Below, one piece after another: positions 32,151 to 40,965 of a DNA stretch of 64,000 bases. Numbering within the stretch: the stretch's first letter is position 1; every line of letters starts with the position of its first letter. The translations under genes and the position numbers were made by a program. Origin of the DNA: Flavobacterium sp. N1736 (GTDB taxonomy: Bacteria > Bacteroidota > Bacteroidia > Flavobacteriales > Flavobacteriaceae); contig NZ_CP109994.1 of NCBI RefSeq assembly GCF_025947065.1, positions 2,542,001 through 2,606,000 on the forward strand. Direction: 5' to 3'. The notes below the pieces were generated by a model. It was not told the origin of the DNA. It made no database searches and saw only the letters and a program-made list of their open reading frames with translations.

Positions 32151-32780
32151 ATGTCAGACATCGAATTAAACGATAAAAAAATTCAAATTTTGGAGGTAGC
32201 CGAAAAGCTATTTTCTGAAAAAGGATTTGAGGGTACATCAATACGGGATATCTCAAAACATGCCAAAATTAACATTGCCATGGTTTCGTATTATTTTGGT
32301 TCAAAAGAAAGACTTCTGGAAGCTTTAATTTTTTACAAAACTTCTGATATTAAGTTACAACTCGAAAATTTATTGCAGGAAAAACTGGAACCGCTTGAAA
32401 AAGTCAATAAATTAATCGAAATTTACATTAACAGAATCAATTGTAACAGAGGAATTTACAGAATTTTACATTTTGAACTTACTTCAAAAAAGAGAGAACA
32501 AAACTTACTGGCTTTTACTGAACTTAAAAAAGGGAACTTAAAATCTCTTGAAACTATAATTCAGGAAGGACAATCTAAAGGGGTTTTTAGAAAAGATGTA
32601 ATTATTCCGCTTATAACACCAACTATAATGGGTACATTTTTTCACTTTCATATGAATAAACCTTTTTTTGAGGAACTTCTTAATTTAAATACAGAAACGT
32701 TATACAACGATTACATTAAAAACAGTCTTACAAAGCACATTCAACAAACTATAAAAGCTCTACTTGTTTATGAAAATTAA
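32151..32780 (+). CDS. TetR/AcrR family transcriptional regulator of the adjacent efflux system
   Basis: A 209-residue repressor-type protein. The start codon is the ATG at 32151, giving MSDIELNDKKIQILEVAEKL; a TTG at 32127 falls inside the promoter. The helix-turn-helix is FEGTSIRDISKHAKINIAM followed by VSYYFGSKERLLEAL (residues about 28-62). The C-terminal ligand domain is helical and not classifiable by eye. Its 3' end overlaps the start of the efflux outer-membrane gene by 11 bp, indicating one transcript. Confidence 0.92.
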   Translation: MSDIELNDKKIQILEVAEKLFSEKGFEGTSIRDISKHAKINIAMVSYYFGSKERLLEALIFYKTSDIKLQLENLLQEKLEPLEKVNKLIEIYINRINCNRGIYRILHFELTSKKREQNLLAFTELKKGNLKSLETIIQEGQSKGVFRKDVIIPLITPTIMGTFFHFHMNKPFFEELLNLNTETLYNDYIKNSLTKHIQQTIKALLVYEN

Positions 32781-34089
32781 TCAATTAATGCTCTTTGGGA
32801 TTTTCTTCATTGGAATTTCATCAATAGAGGCACAAGAAAAAACAAGTTTAACCTTAGACGAGGCCGTAAAAATGGCTTGGGAAAAGAGTAACGAAGTTAC
32901 GCTTGCCAACACTAAGGTAAACTCAAAAAAGTACGAATTACAAACGGTTAAAAATAACCAATATCCGGATCTTAAAATTTCAGGACAATATCAGCGTTTG
33001 ACAAAAGCTTCGATCGATATGCCAAATCAAGGTGAAAGTGCTTCTTTGGCTTCTCCTGATCGTGCAATGATTGGTATGGCAAATTTAAGCTTACCGCTTT
33101 TTGCAGGATTTAAAATTCAGAATAGTATTGACGCATACGAAAGCTTATATGAGGCTGAAAGTGTTACTGCTCTTAAAACAAAAGAGGATGTCGCTTTAAG
33201 GGTAATTACTTATTATACTGCTTTATACAAGGCACAAAAAACGCTTGATGTTTTAAATGAGAATCAAAAAAGCGCTAAACAGCGTGTTACTGATTTTACA
33301 GAATTAGAGAAAAACGGAATTATTCCGAGAAATGATTTATTGAAAGCGCAATTATTGGTTTCAAAAACTCAATTATCTATTGATGAAGCGAATAATAATA
33401 TCAATAACATTAATTTTTATTTAACGACATTACTTAAATTAGAGCCATCTGTAAAAATTCAGGTTAATGAAGATGACTTTTTCAGCTTAAAAACAACCAA
33501 TGCACCAACAACTGATGCTTTGGCTCTTGAAAGCAGAAAAGATTTAGAGGCTATTCGCTTGCAGCAAAAAGCTTCTGAAGCTAATGTTAAAATAGCAAAA
33601 GCCGGATATTATCCAACAATCTCTTTGCTTGGTGGTTATACTGCTTTAGATCTTAAAGATATTATAACTGTAAAATATGCCATGAATTTTGGTTTAGGTT
33701 TATCTTATGATTTATCGGGTATTCTTAAAAACAGCGCTCACGTAAAAGAAGCTGAAAGCAGAGCTATGGAGGTAAAAAATACCGAAGCTATCATGACAGA
33801 CCGTATTAAAGTTGAAGTTCAAAAATCTATTGAAGATTATGATCTGGCTATTAATCAAAGTGTGGTTTATGATGAAGCGCTTCAACAGGCATCTGAAAAT
33901 TACAGACTTGTAAAAGATAAATTCGACAACGGTTTAGCTGACACCAATGATTTGGTTGAAGCCGATGTTGAGCAATTAAGTGCCAAAATTAATACCGCTG
34001 TATCTAAAGCAACTATTATTCAAAAATATTACGAATTACTTTCAGTATCAGGACAATTATCACAATCATTCAATCTTTCTAAAATATAA
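32770..34089 (+). CDS. Outer-membrane efflux channel (TolC family)
   Basis: A 439-residue outer-membrane factor. From the ATG at 32770 it has a signal peptide (MKINQLMLFGIFFIGISSIEA). Two homologous halves carry long helices with repeats typical of TolC: LDEAVKMAWEKSNEVTLANTKV near the start and LESRKDLEAIRLQQKASEAN in the middle (about 250-270). Coiled helices span about 35-80, 130-195, 255-285 and 335-400. It starts within the last codons of the TetR gene and precedes adaptor and MFS pump genes, forming a tripartite system. Confidence 0.92.
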   Translation: MKINQLMLFGIFFIGISSIEAQEKTSLTLDEAVKMAWEKSNEVTLANTKVNSKKYELQTVKNNQYPDLKISGQYQRLTKASIDMPNQGESASLASPDRAMIGMANLSLPLFAGFKIQNSIDAYESLYEAESVTALKTKEDVALRVITYYTALYKAQKTLDVLNENQKSAKQRVTDFTELEKNGIIPRNDLLKAQLLVSKTQLSIDEANNNINNINFYLTTLLKLEPSVKIQVNEDDFFSLKTTNAPTTDALALESRKDLEAIRLQQKASEANVKIAKAGYYPTISLLGGYTALDLKDIITVKYAMNFGLGLSYDLSGILKNSAHVKEAESRAMEVKNTEAIMTDRIKVEVQKSIEDYDLAINQSVVYDEALQQASENYRLVKDKFDNGLADTNDLVEADVEQLSAKINTAVSKATIIQKYYELLSVSGQLSQSFNLSKI

Positions 34090-34101
34090 TCGATAGCTCT
34101 C

Positions 34102-35181
34102 ATGGAAAAGAAAAAAACAAATACTAAATTCATCATTATACTAACCGTTTTGGTTTTAGTGGGCGGAACTTACGGAATAACAAAATATATGCACTCATTG
34201 GCTCACGAGGAAACGGATGATGCTCAAATCGAGAAAAAAATGAATCCGATTATCCCGAGAGTATCCGGATATATTAGCAAAGTGTATGTAAAAGATAATG
34301 ATTTTGTAAAAAAAGGAGATACTTTATTTACTATCGATAAAAGAGATTATCAATTAAAAATCGATGAAGCCAACGCTGCTTTATTAGGTGCTGAAGGTCA
34401 ATACGAAGCTGCAAAAGCAGATATTGGAAGTGCATATGCAAGCATCTCCGTTTCTGATGCTCAAATGAGATCTGCCGGCGGTTCTATCGAAAGTGCAAAA
34501 ATTAGATTGAGACAGCTTACAAACGATTTTAATCGTTACAATAACTTGTATAAAACACATACAATTACAAAACAACAATTTGAGCAGGCTCAGACTGCAA
34601 AAGACGAAGCCGAAAATCAAGTTCGTGTTTTAGAACAACAACAAAGAGCAAGTTCTTTCCAGAAATCTGTTATTCAATCGAAATCTAAAGTTTCTGATAA
34701 ACAAACGGAAGTTGCTTCTGCAAACATCAAAAAAGCGAGAACTATGCTTGATGTTGCCAAATTAAATCTTACTTATACTGTTGTTACTGCAGCAATTGAC
34801 GGTCAGGTTTCTAAAGTTGATATTCAACCGGGACAATTGGTTCAGCCAGGACAATCTTTATTTTATATCATCAATAATACTGAAGCCTGGGTTGTGGCTA
34901 ACTTTAAAGAAACACAATTAAACAAAATGGTTGTTGGTCAAAAAGTAAGCTTAAAAGTTGATGCTTATCCTAACTATGAGTTTAAAGGTATTGTAACGTC
35001 ATTTTCTCCGGCTACAGGATCACGTTTTTCATTATTACCTCCTGATAATGCTACAGGAAACTTTGTTAAAACAATTCAGAGATTACCGGTAAAAATTAGT
35101 TTAGATGAATCAAACGATCCTGAGAAAGTAAAATTATTACGTCCGGGAATGAATGTTGACGTAGACGTACATTTAAAATAA
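34102..35181 (+). CDS. HlyD/EmrA family periplasmic adaptor of the MFS efflux system
   Basis: A 359-residue membrane fusion protein with one N-terminal membrane helix (FIIILTVLVLVGGTYGITKY, about residues 10-29). The lipoyl half-motif is IPRVSGYISKVYVKDNDFVKKGD (in parts IPRVSGYISKV and DNDFVKKGD), then a long helical coiled hairpin (about 85-215), then the second half LTYTVVTAAIDGQVSKVDIQ and PGQLVQPGQSLF. EmrA-type adaptors pair with 14-TM MFS pumps, and the EmrB-like gene follows 3 bp later. Confidence 0.93.
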   Translation: MEKKKTNTKFIIILTVLVLVGGTYGITKYMHSLAHEETDDAQIEKKMNPIIPRVSGYISKVYVKDNDFVKKGDTLFTIDKRDYQLKIDEANAALLGAEGQYEAAKADIGSAYASISVSDAQMRSAGGSIESAKIRLRQLTNDFNRYNNLYKTHTITKQQFEQAQTAKDEAENQVRVLEQQQRASSFQKSVIQSKSKVSDKQTEVASANIKKARTMLDVAKLNLTYTVVTAAIDGQVSKVDIQPGQLVQPGQSLFYIINNTEAWVVANFKETQLNKMVVGQKVSLKVDAYPNYEFKGIVTSFSPATGSRFSLLPPDNATGNFVKTIQRLPVKISLDESNDPEKVKLLRPGMNVDVDVHLK

Positions 35182-35184
35182 AAT

Positions 35185-36774
35185 ATGGCAACAGCAGTAC
35201 AAGCAGACGACGATTTAGTAGAATACGGTTATAGACGTGTGATCATTACGATTACTGCAGTACTTTGTGCACTGTTAGAAATTGTTGATACAACGATTGT
35301 AAACGTAGCGCTAACAGACATGCGAGGCAGCCTTGGTGCTACTTTGACAGATGTGGCTTGGGTTATTACAGCATACGCAATTGCGAATGTTATCGTAATT
35401 CCAATGACGAGCTGGCTATCGCAGCAATTTGGAAGACGTAATTATTTTGTGGCTTCTATCATAATATTTACAGTCTGCTCCTTTTTGTGTGGTAACGCCA
35501 GTAATATTTGGGAATTGGTTGCTTTCAGGTTTGTACAGGGTATGGGTGGTGGAGCACTGCTTGTAACAGCACAAACTATTATTACCGAAAGTTATCCGGT
35601 TGCAAAACGTGGAATGGCACAGGCAATATACGGAATGGGTGTAATTGTTGGTCCAACTTTAGGTCCGCCTTTGGGAGGATATTTAGTAGATAATTATTCA
35701 TGGCCGTATATATTTTATATCAATATTCCGTTAGGAATTATTGCAACTATTTTGGCTCTTACTTTCGTAAGAAGTCCGAAATATGGAGAAAAATTAAAAG
35801 CAAATCAAGTTGACTGGTGGGGAATTTTTCTATTGGCTTCTTTCATCGGATCTTTGCAATTCGTGTTAGAACACGGTCAGCAAGATGACTGGTTTAATGA
35901 CTCGCTAATTGTAACATTAAGTGTTGTAACCGTTATGGGACTTATCCTTTTTATCTGGAGGGAGCTAACGTACAAACACCCAATTGTAAATCTAAGTGTT
36001 CTAAAGGACGGAAATTTAAGAATTGGAACTATAATGTGTTTTATTCTTGGTTTCGGATTATACGGTTCTACTTTAATTATTCCAATTTACACGCAATCTA
36101 TTTTAGGATGGACAGCAACTGATGCCGGAATGTTATTGATTCCGGGTTCGATTACAACAGCCATCATGATGCCATTTGTTGGTAATATGATTCAGAAAGG
36201 TGTTCCGCAAGGTTATATGGTGGGAGTTGGATTTTTAGTTTTCTTCTTCTTTACTTTTATGATGCAAACTCGCATGACGCCTGACACTGGTGTTGAGCAT
36301 ATGTATTGGCCTTTGATTTTAAGAGGAATTGGTCTTGGATTACTTTTTGTACCTATTACCACACTTTCGCTTTCAACATTAAAAGGAAAACAAATTGGGG
36401 AAGGAGCAGCTTTTACCGGAATGATGCGTCAATTAGGAGGTTCGTTTGGTATTGCAATTATTACCACTTTTATCACTCGTTTTAGTCAGGAACACCGAGT
36501 AAATTTAATAAACAATTTAGATCCTGCAAAATACGATGTACAACAACGTATTGCAGGAATGCAAAGAGCTTTTATGTCTAAAGGCTATAGTGCAGATGTT
36601 GCTCTTAAAAAAGCATATCAGGCATTAGATTTTGCTGTGATGAAACAAAGTACTGTAATGTCATATATGGACATTTTTATGTACTTAGGAATTATGTTCT
36701 TATGTTGTATTCCAATTATCCTTTTTATTAAAAAAGGCAAAAACAAGATTAATCCTGCTGATGCAATGCATTAA
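35185..36774 (+). CDS. MFS multidrug transporter, DHA2/EmrB type (14 TM)
   Basis: A 529-residue inner-membrane antiporter with about 14 helices. Motifs of the DHA2 family are visible: LLEIVDTTIVNVALTDM (about residues 30-46), WVITAYAIANVIVIPMTSWL, and MGVIVGPTLGPPLGGYLVD (motif C, about 149-167). The acidic motif in TM1 (EIVDTTIVN) is normal. It is the last gene of the tetR-omf-adaptor-pump operon, probably exporting hydrophobic drugs or endogenous metabolites. A terminator follows at 36803-36838. Confidence 0.95.
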   Translation: MATAVQADDDLVEYGYRRVIITITAVLCALLEIVDTTIVNVALTDMRGSLGATLTDVAWVITAYAIANVIVIPMTSWLSQQFGRRNYFVASIIIFTVCSFLCGNASNIWELVAFRFVQGMGGGALLVTAQTIITESYPVAKRGMAQAIYGMGVIVGPTLGPPLGGYLVDNYSWPYIFYINIPLGIIATILALTFVRSPKYGEKLKANQVDWWGIFLLASFIGSLQFVLEHGQQDDWFNDSLIVTLSVVTVMGLILFIWRELTYKHPIVNLSVLKDGNLRIGTIMCFILGFGLYGSTLIIPIYTQSILGWTATDAGMLLIPGSITTAIMMPFVGNMIQKGVPQGYMVGVGFLVFFFFTFMMQTRMTPDTGVEHMYWPLILRGIGLGLLFVPITTLSLSTLKGKQIGEGAAFTGMMRQLGGSFGIAIITTFITRFSQEHRVNLINNLDPAKYDVQQRIAGMQRAFMSKGYSADVALKKAYQALDFAVMKQSTVMSYMDIFMYLGIMFLCCIPIILFIKKGKNKINPADAMH

Positions 36775-36802
36775 TAATAATTGATTTATAATTTATAATA
36801 CG

Positions 36803-36838
36803 AAAAAGCCGGGCTATTAATTTAACCCGGCTTTTTTA
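36803..36838 (+). terminator. Hairpin terminator after the MFS efflux operon
   Basis: AAAAAGCCGGG (36803-36813) pairs with CCCGGCTTTTTT (36826-36837), and the loop TATTAATTTAA can extend the stem. Confidence 0.9.
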
Positions 36839-36902
36839 TTTTTATATTTTTTGACATTATTTGAAGGGATTGAAATCCCTACCTACAATATAAACCGAGA
36901 CT

Positions 36903-36956
36903 CCGACTCTCTCTTTAAAACCTTAGAACCTTTGAACCTTTGCCACTTTGAACCTT
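36903..36956. repeat. Family B repeat units near the 3' end of yaaA
   Basis: Contains CTCTCTTTAAAACCTTAGAA and CCTTTGAACCTTTGCCACTT units in one orientation only. It ends 14 bp before the yaaA stop codon region. Confidence 0.6.
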
Positions 36957-36969
36957 CAAAAAAAAAAAC

Positions 36970-37728
36970 CTATCTTGTAAAAACCAAATGATTTCCTTTT
37001 GAAAGATTGGCATCAAAATGATAACCTTCATAATCGAAACCTTTTAAGTCATCAATCGTTTCGGCATTTGTATCGATTATATAACGCACCATCATACCTC
37101 TCGCCTTTTTTGCGAAGAAGCTGATCATTTTTAATTTTCCGTCTTTGTAATCTTTAAAATCCGGTGTGATCACAGGAACTTTTAAGGCTTTTACATCAAC
37201 TGCAGAAAAGTATTCATTACTGGCTAAATTCACAAATAATTCACCTTTTGTCAATTCTTTATTTAAAGCTTTCGTAACGGTTGGTTTCCAGAATTCATGT
37301 AGATTTTTGTATTCACCAACAGGCAATTTCGTCCCCATTTCTAATCGGTAAGCCTGCATTAAATCAAGTGGTTTTAAAACTCCGTAAAGACCTGATAAAA
37401 TTCTTAGTTTACTTTGAAGTGCGTCTAATTTTTCCAGCGGAAGTGAATAAGCATCTAAACCCGTATAAACATCTCCGTCAAAAGTATAAACTGCAGGTCG
37501 TGCATTTTCAGGTGAAAAAGGTGTTTTCCATTTCTGGTTTCTTTCCCAGTTTAAATCAGATAATTTATCTGAAATTGACATTAATTCCGATAATTCAGCT
37601 GGCTTTTTAGGTTTTAAAACTTTATGAACCTGACGCGCTTCTTTTAAAAAAGATGGTTCTGTATATTGAGTAGTTGGTAATTCTTTTTCGAAATTTAAAG
37701 ATTTCGCCGGCGATATAACAATTTTCAT
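36970..37728 (-). CDS. yaaA: Peroxide stress protein YaaA (DUF328 family)
   Basis: A 252-residue cytoplasmic protein. The ATG at 37728 gives MKIVISPAKSLNFEKELP, the family N terminus; the frame from 37782 adds an unlikely 18 residues. FSPENARPAVYTFDGDVYTG (about residues 68-87), LSGLYGVLKPLDLMQAYRLEMG (in parts LSGLYGVLKPLD and LMQAYRLEMG) and FFAKKARGMMVRYIID are conserved blocks. YaaA proteins lower damage from hydrogen peroxide by limiting free iron. A -7 box is present at 37749-37756. Confidence 0.95.
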   Translation of the reverse strand: MKIVISPAKSLNFEKELPTTQYTEPSFLKEARQVHKVLKPKKPAELSELMSISDKLSDLNWERNQKWKTPFSPENARPAVYTFDGDVYTGLDAYSLPLEKLDALQSKLRILSGLYGVLKPLDLMQAYRLEMGTKLPVGEYKNLHEFWKPTVTKALNKELTKGELFVNLASNEYFSAVDVKALKVPVITPDFKDYKDGKLKMISFFAKKARGMMVRYIIDTNAETIDDLKGFDYEGYHFDANLSKGNHLVFTR

Positions 37729-37748
37729 TTGTGCGTTTTTATAGAATT

Positions 37749-37756
37749 CAAAAATA
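37749..37756 (-). promoter_or_regulatory. -7 box (TATTTTTG) of yaaA
   Basis: TATTTTTG on the minus strand, 20 bp before the start codon, with a TTG 23 bp further upstream, matching the spacing of this promoter class. Confidence 0.6.
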
Positions 37757-37824
37757 CAAATTGAATTTCTAAAAAATAGCAATCCGAATTGATTTGTTTG
37801 ATAGCGTTATAAATGTTTTTTTTT

Positions 37825-37968
37825 ACGAATTGCACGAATTAGCACTAATTTTTTTACACCGTTTGCGAAGATTTTTTGTCACAGATTTAAAAGATTTATA
37901 CAAATTTTTTTAATCCTTTTAATCCTTTAATCTGTGGCTAAAAAAAAATCAATTCGTGAAATTCGTGG
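37825..37968. repeat. Nested palindrome: family E arms around a family D core
   Basis: Outer arms ACGAATTGCACGAATT (37825-37840) and AATTCGTGAAATTCGT (37951-37966) enclose inner arms CACAGATTTAAAAGATT (37880-37896) and AATCCTTTAATCTGTGG (37922-37938). The 395-bp gap between yaaA and the CCA gene contains this and the two promoter boxes, nothing else. Confidence 0.75.
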
Positions 37969-38061
37969 CAACCCTTTTTAATTTGATAAAATTCTAGCCG
38001 CTAAACTGTGAATTTCTATAAAAAAGTACCCTTTACATTATAAAAGGCATTTTCTATGTTG

Positions 38062-38069
38062 TAAATTTG
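38062..38069 (+). promoter_or_regulatory. -7 box (TAAATTTG) of the CCA/ctaA operon
   Basis: TAAATTTG fits TAnnTTTG and shows that an in-frame TTG at 38067 is promoter sequence rather than a start codon. Confidence 0.55.
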
Positions 38070-38123
38070 CACACGTTTCATTCTCTTCAAGAAAGAAATG
38101 TAATATTTAAAATTACTGAATTC

Positions 38124-39554
38124 GTGGCTATACAAACAAACTACAAAACAGCTTTACAACATAAAATCTTCGAAATCATTTCGAAAGCATCTCAGGAACT
38201 AAACGTTGACAGTTACGTAATTGGCGGTTTTGTCAGAGATTTGCTTTTAAATCGAGGTTCTAAAAAAGACATTGATGTTGTTGCTGTTGGCAGCGGAATA
38301 GAATTGGCTTTGAAAGTTTCTGAATTACTTCCCAAAAAACCAAAAGTACAGGTTTTTAAAACGTACGGAACAGCAATGTTGCGTTTTGAAGATACTGATA
38401 TTGAATTTGTTGGCGCCCGAAAAGAATCTTATAATTTTGACAGCAGAAATCCGCTTGTTGAAAACGGATCGCTGGAAGATGACCAAAACCGTCGTGATTT
38501 TACCATCAATGCTTTGGCTTTATCCTTAAACGAAAAAACTTTCGGAGATCTTTCAGATCCTTTTAACGGATTGGCAGATTTGGAAAATAAGACAATCAAA
38601 ACGCCTTTAGATCCAAGTATTACCTATTCTGACGATCCTTTGCGAATGCTTCGTGCCATTCGTTTTGCGAATCAGTTGGGTTTTGAAATCGAGAAAAATT
38701 CTCTTGAAGCAATTACTAAAAATGCAGAAAGAATTAAGATTATTTCAGGTGAACGAATTGTTGATGAATTGAACAAAATTCTTTCGACAGATAAACCTTC
38801 TGTTGGTTTTTTACTTTTATATCAAACGGGACTTTTAGATATTATTCTTCCTGAATTAACGGCGTTGAATCAGGTAGAAGAAATTGAAGGTCATACCCAT
38901 AAAAATAACTTTTATCATACGCTTGAAGTTGTCGATAATATTTGTCCAAATACAGATGATGTTTGGTTGCGATGGTCGGCTTTATTGCATGATATTGGAA
39001 AAGCGCCAACAAAACGTTTCAACAAAAAACAAGGCTGGACTTTTCACGGTCATGAATTTCTGGGCGGAAAAATGGCTAAAAGAATATTCGAACGTTTACA
39101 CATGCCGTTGAATCACAAAATGAAATTTGTGCAAAAAATGGTTATCATGAGTTCCCGTCCAATTGTTTTGGCGCAGGAGATTGTAACAGACAGCGCCGTT
39201 CGCCGTTTGGTTTTTGATGCCGGAGAAGATGTTGAAGATTTAATGACGTTGTGTGAAGCCGATATTACAACCAAAAATCCGGCTAAGTTTAAAAAATATC
39301 ATAAAAACTTTGATATCGTTCGCAAGAAAATTGTTGAAGTTGAAGAACGCGATCATGTTCGTAATTTTCAACCGCCAATTTCAGGAGAAGAAATTATGGA
39401 AATGTTCGATTTGAAACCTTCACGCGAAATTGGAGTTTTAAAAGAAGCCGTAAAAGAAGCTATTCTAGAAGGTGATATTCCAAATGAATATCAGGCTGCT
39501 TACGATTTTATAATTACAAGAGCTGCAAAGTTAAATCTAACGCCTAAAAAATAA
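38124..39554 (+). CDS. CCA tRNA nucleotidyltransferase with HD domain
   Basis: Adds or repairs the CCA end of tRNA (or one part of it). I start it at the GTG at 38124 (VAIQTNYKTALQHKIF), giving 476 residues, because a TTG at 38067 lies in the promoter; this start is uncertain. The nucleotidyltransferase motif is VIGGFVRDLLLNRGSKKDIDVV with GG and the DxD metal pair (about residues 32-53), and RRDFTINALAL follows. An HD phosphohydrolase domain is in the C-terminal half (LLHDIGKAPTKRF, about 307-319). It ends inside the start codon of the next gene. Confidence 0.9.
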   Translation: MAIQTNYKTALQHKIFEIISKASQELNVDSYVIGGFVRDLLLNRGSKKDIDVVAVGSGIELALKVSELLPKKPKVQVFKTYGTAMLRFEDTDIEFVGARKESYNFDSRNPLVENGSLEDDQNRRDFTINALALSLNEKTFGDLSDPFNGLADLENKTIKTPLDPSITYSDDPLRMLRAIRFANQLGFEIEKNSLEAITKNAERIKIISGERIVDELNKILSTDKPSVGFLLLYQTGLLDIILPELTALNQVEEIEGHTHKNNFYHTLEVVDNICPNTDDVWLRWSALLHDIGKAPTKRFNKKQGWTFHGHEFLGGKMAKRIFERLHMPLNHKMKFVQKMVIMSSRPIVLAQEIVTDSAVRRLVFDAGEDVEDLMTLCEADITTKNPAKFKKYHKNFDIVRKKIVEVEERDHVRNFQPPISGEEIMEMFDLKPSREIGVLKEAVKEAILEGDIPNEYQAAYDFIITRAAKLNLTPKK

Positions 39555-39904
39555 TGGATTTTTCAGTTACAATTTTTAGGATTTTACTTTTATTAGTAGT
39601 TGTATTACCCAACTATTTATTTTATAAAAAGCTTAAAAAAATTAAAAAAAGGCATTTTAGACATCAATTAATTTTCTTCTTCATTAGTCTTGTAATATCT
39701 TTTTTAGTTTTGCTTTCCTTGGCAATATTAAAAGAAATAATATCTGATTTATTGAAGATTAAAATTAAAGAAAACATTACTTATATGTTGTTTTTTGCCA
39801 CCATACTGCTACCTATCAGCGTTTTAGCAAATATGTTTTTCCTGAATTTTTATTCAAGAAAGATCCATAAAATAAATGAAATCGAATTAATTGGAAAAGA
39901 ATGA
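39554..39904 (+). CDS. Small membrane protein of unknown function, coupled to ctaA
   Basis: A 116-residue protein with three strongly hydrophobic segments (about residues 5-22, 40-65 and 78-98) and Lys-rich loops between them. No motif is recognised. Its ATG overlaps the stop codon of the CCA gene (TAATG) and its stop overlaps the heme A synthase start (ATGA), so translation is coupled at both ends. This suggests a partner or assembly role for heme A synthase, but that is inference. Confidence 0.75.
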   Translation: MDFSVTIFRILLLLVVVLPNYLFYKKLKKIKKRHFRHQLIFFFISLVISFLVLLSLAILKEIISDLLKIKIKENITYMLFFATILLPISVLANMFFLNFYSRKIHKINEIELIGKE

Positions 39905-40926
39905 AAAAAGAGAATAAATCAGTAATCATTTGGTTACTATCAGGTTGTGTTTTATTGTTTTTAATGGTTGTTGTTGGCGGAATTACCCGTTTAACAAATT
40001 CAGGTTTATCAATGACCGACTGGCATTTGGTAACGGATACTTTCCCGCCTTTAACGGATGCAAAATGGAATGAAGCCTTCGAACAATACAAGAAGTTTCC
40101 TGAATATCAAAAAATCAATATCCATAATGATTTTCAACTTTCAGATTATAAATTTATTTATTTCTGGGAATGGTTTCACCGCTTTATTGGCAGAATCATT
40201 GGCTTGGTTTTCTTTGTTCCTTTTGTTTATTTTTTAATTAGAAAAAAACTGGATCGCGAAACCATAAAAAAATGTATTGTTCTTTTGGCAATGGGCGCTT
40301 TTCAGGGTTTTCTGGGCTGGTTTATGGTTCGCAGCGGATTAATTGACAATCCGGATGTTAGCCATTTCAGACTTTCGCTTCACTTAACTTTTGCTTTTAT
40401 CACTTTTGCTTATACTTTGTGGGTGGCGCTGGATTTAATTTATCCGGAAAGAGCAATAACGAAAGTAATTCCGCTTCGAAATATCGCGCGATTTGCTTTG
40501 GTGGCTTTATTGATTCAAATTATTTATGGTGGTTTTGTTGCCGGATTAAATGCCGGATTAATTCACAATCACTGGCCATTAATGAGCGACGGACAATTTA
40601 TACATGATTCTGTTTTTATTGAACAGCCAACTTTGGTTAAGAATTTAATTGAAGGAAAAAGCGGCGTTCAGTTTGTACATAGAACTTTTGCTTATGTTGT
40701 AGTGGCTCTTATTCTGTTTTTATATTACAAAAGCACGAAATTTTCTCTTAGCAGAACACAAAACAACGGAATCAAAACTTTGGTTGTTTTTGTTTTCATT
40801 CAATTTTTACTTGGTGTATTTACATTATTATACAGCGTTCCGTTGGCTTTAGGATTAATTCATCAAATTATGGCATTTTTCCTTTTAAGTGCAATGACTT
40901 TTACGTTGCATAGATTGAGCAAATAA
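39901..40926 (+). CDS. ctaA: Heme A synthase (COX15/CtaA family)
   Basis: Inner-membrane enzyme of 341 residues that oxidises the C8 methyl of heme O to make heme A for cytochrome c oxidase. About eight membrane helices are present in two four-helix bundles. Conserved blocks include VVGGITRLTNSGLSMTDW (about residues 21-38) with the WHL segment, FIYFWEWFHRFIGRIIG (parts FIYFWEWFHRF and IGRIIG) with a heme-ligand His, GAFQGFLGWFMVRSGL, and QFVHRTFAYVVVAL near residue 260. It follows a small membrane protein by translational coupling. A hairpin terminates it. Confidence 0.95.
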   Translation: MKKENKSVIIWLLSGCVLLFLMVVVGGITRLTNSGLSMTDWHLVTDTFPPLTDAKWNEAFEQYKKFPEYQKINIHNDFQLSDYKFIYFWEWFHRFIGRIIGLVFFVPFVYFLIRKKLDRETIKKCIVLLAMGAFQGFLGWFMVRSGLIDNPDVSHFRLSLHLTFAFITFAYTLWVALDLIYPERAITKVIPLRNIARFALVALLIQIIYGGFVAGLNAGLIHNHWPLMSDGQFIHDSVFIEQPTLVKNLIEGKSGVQFVHRTFAYVVVALILFLYYKSTKFSLSRTQNNGIKTLVVFVFIQFLLGVFTLLYSVPLALGLIHQIMAFFLLSAMTFTLHRLSK

Positions 40927-40960
40927 AAAAAAGATCCTTCAAATGAAGGATCTTTTTTTT
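40925..40960. terminator. Bidirectional hairpin terminator between ctaA and the LytTR regulator
   Basis: AAAAAAAAGATCCTTC pairs perfectly with GAAGGATCTTTTTTTT around AAAT; it lies between convergent genes. Confidence 0.95.
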
Positions 40961-40965
40961 TCATT

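Noticed and set aside
38067..38123. N-terminal extension of the CCA enzyme from a TTG
   Set aside because: The TTG is part of the -7 box TAAATTTG, and the GTG at 38124 gives a more typical N terminus.
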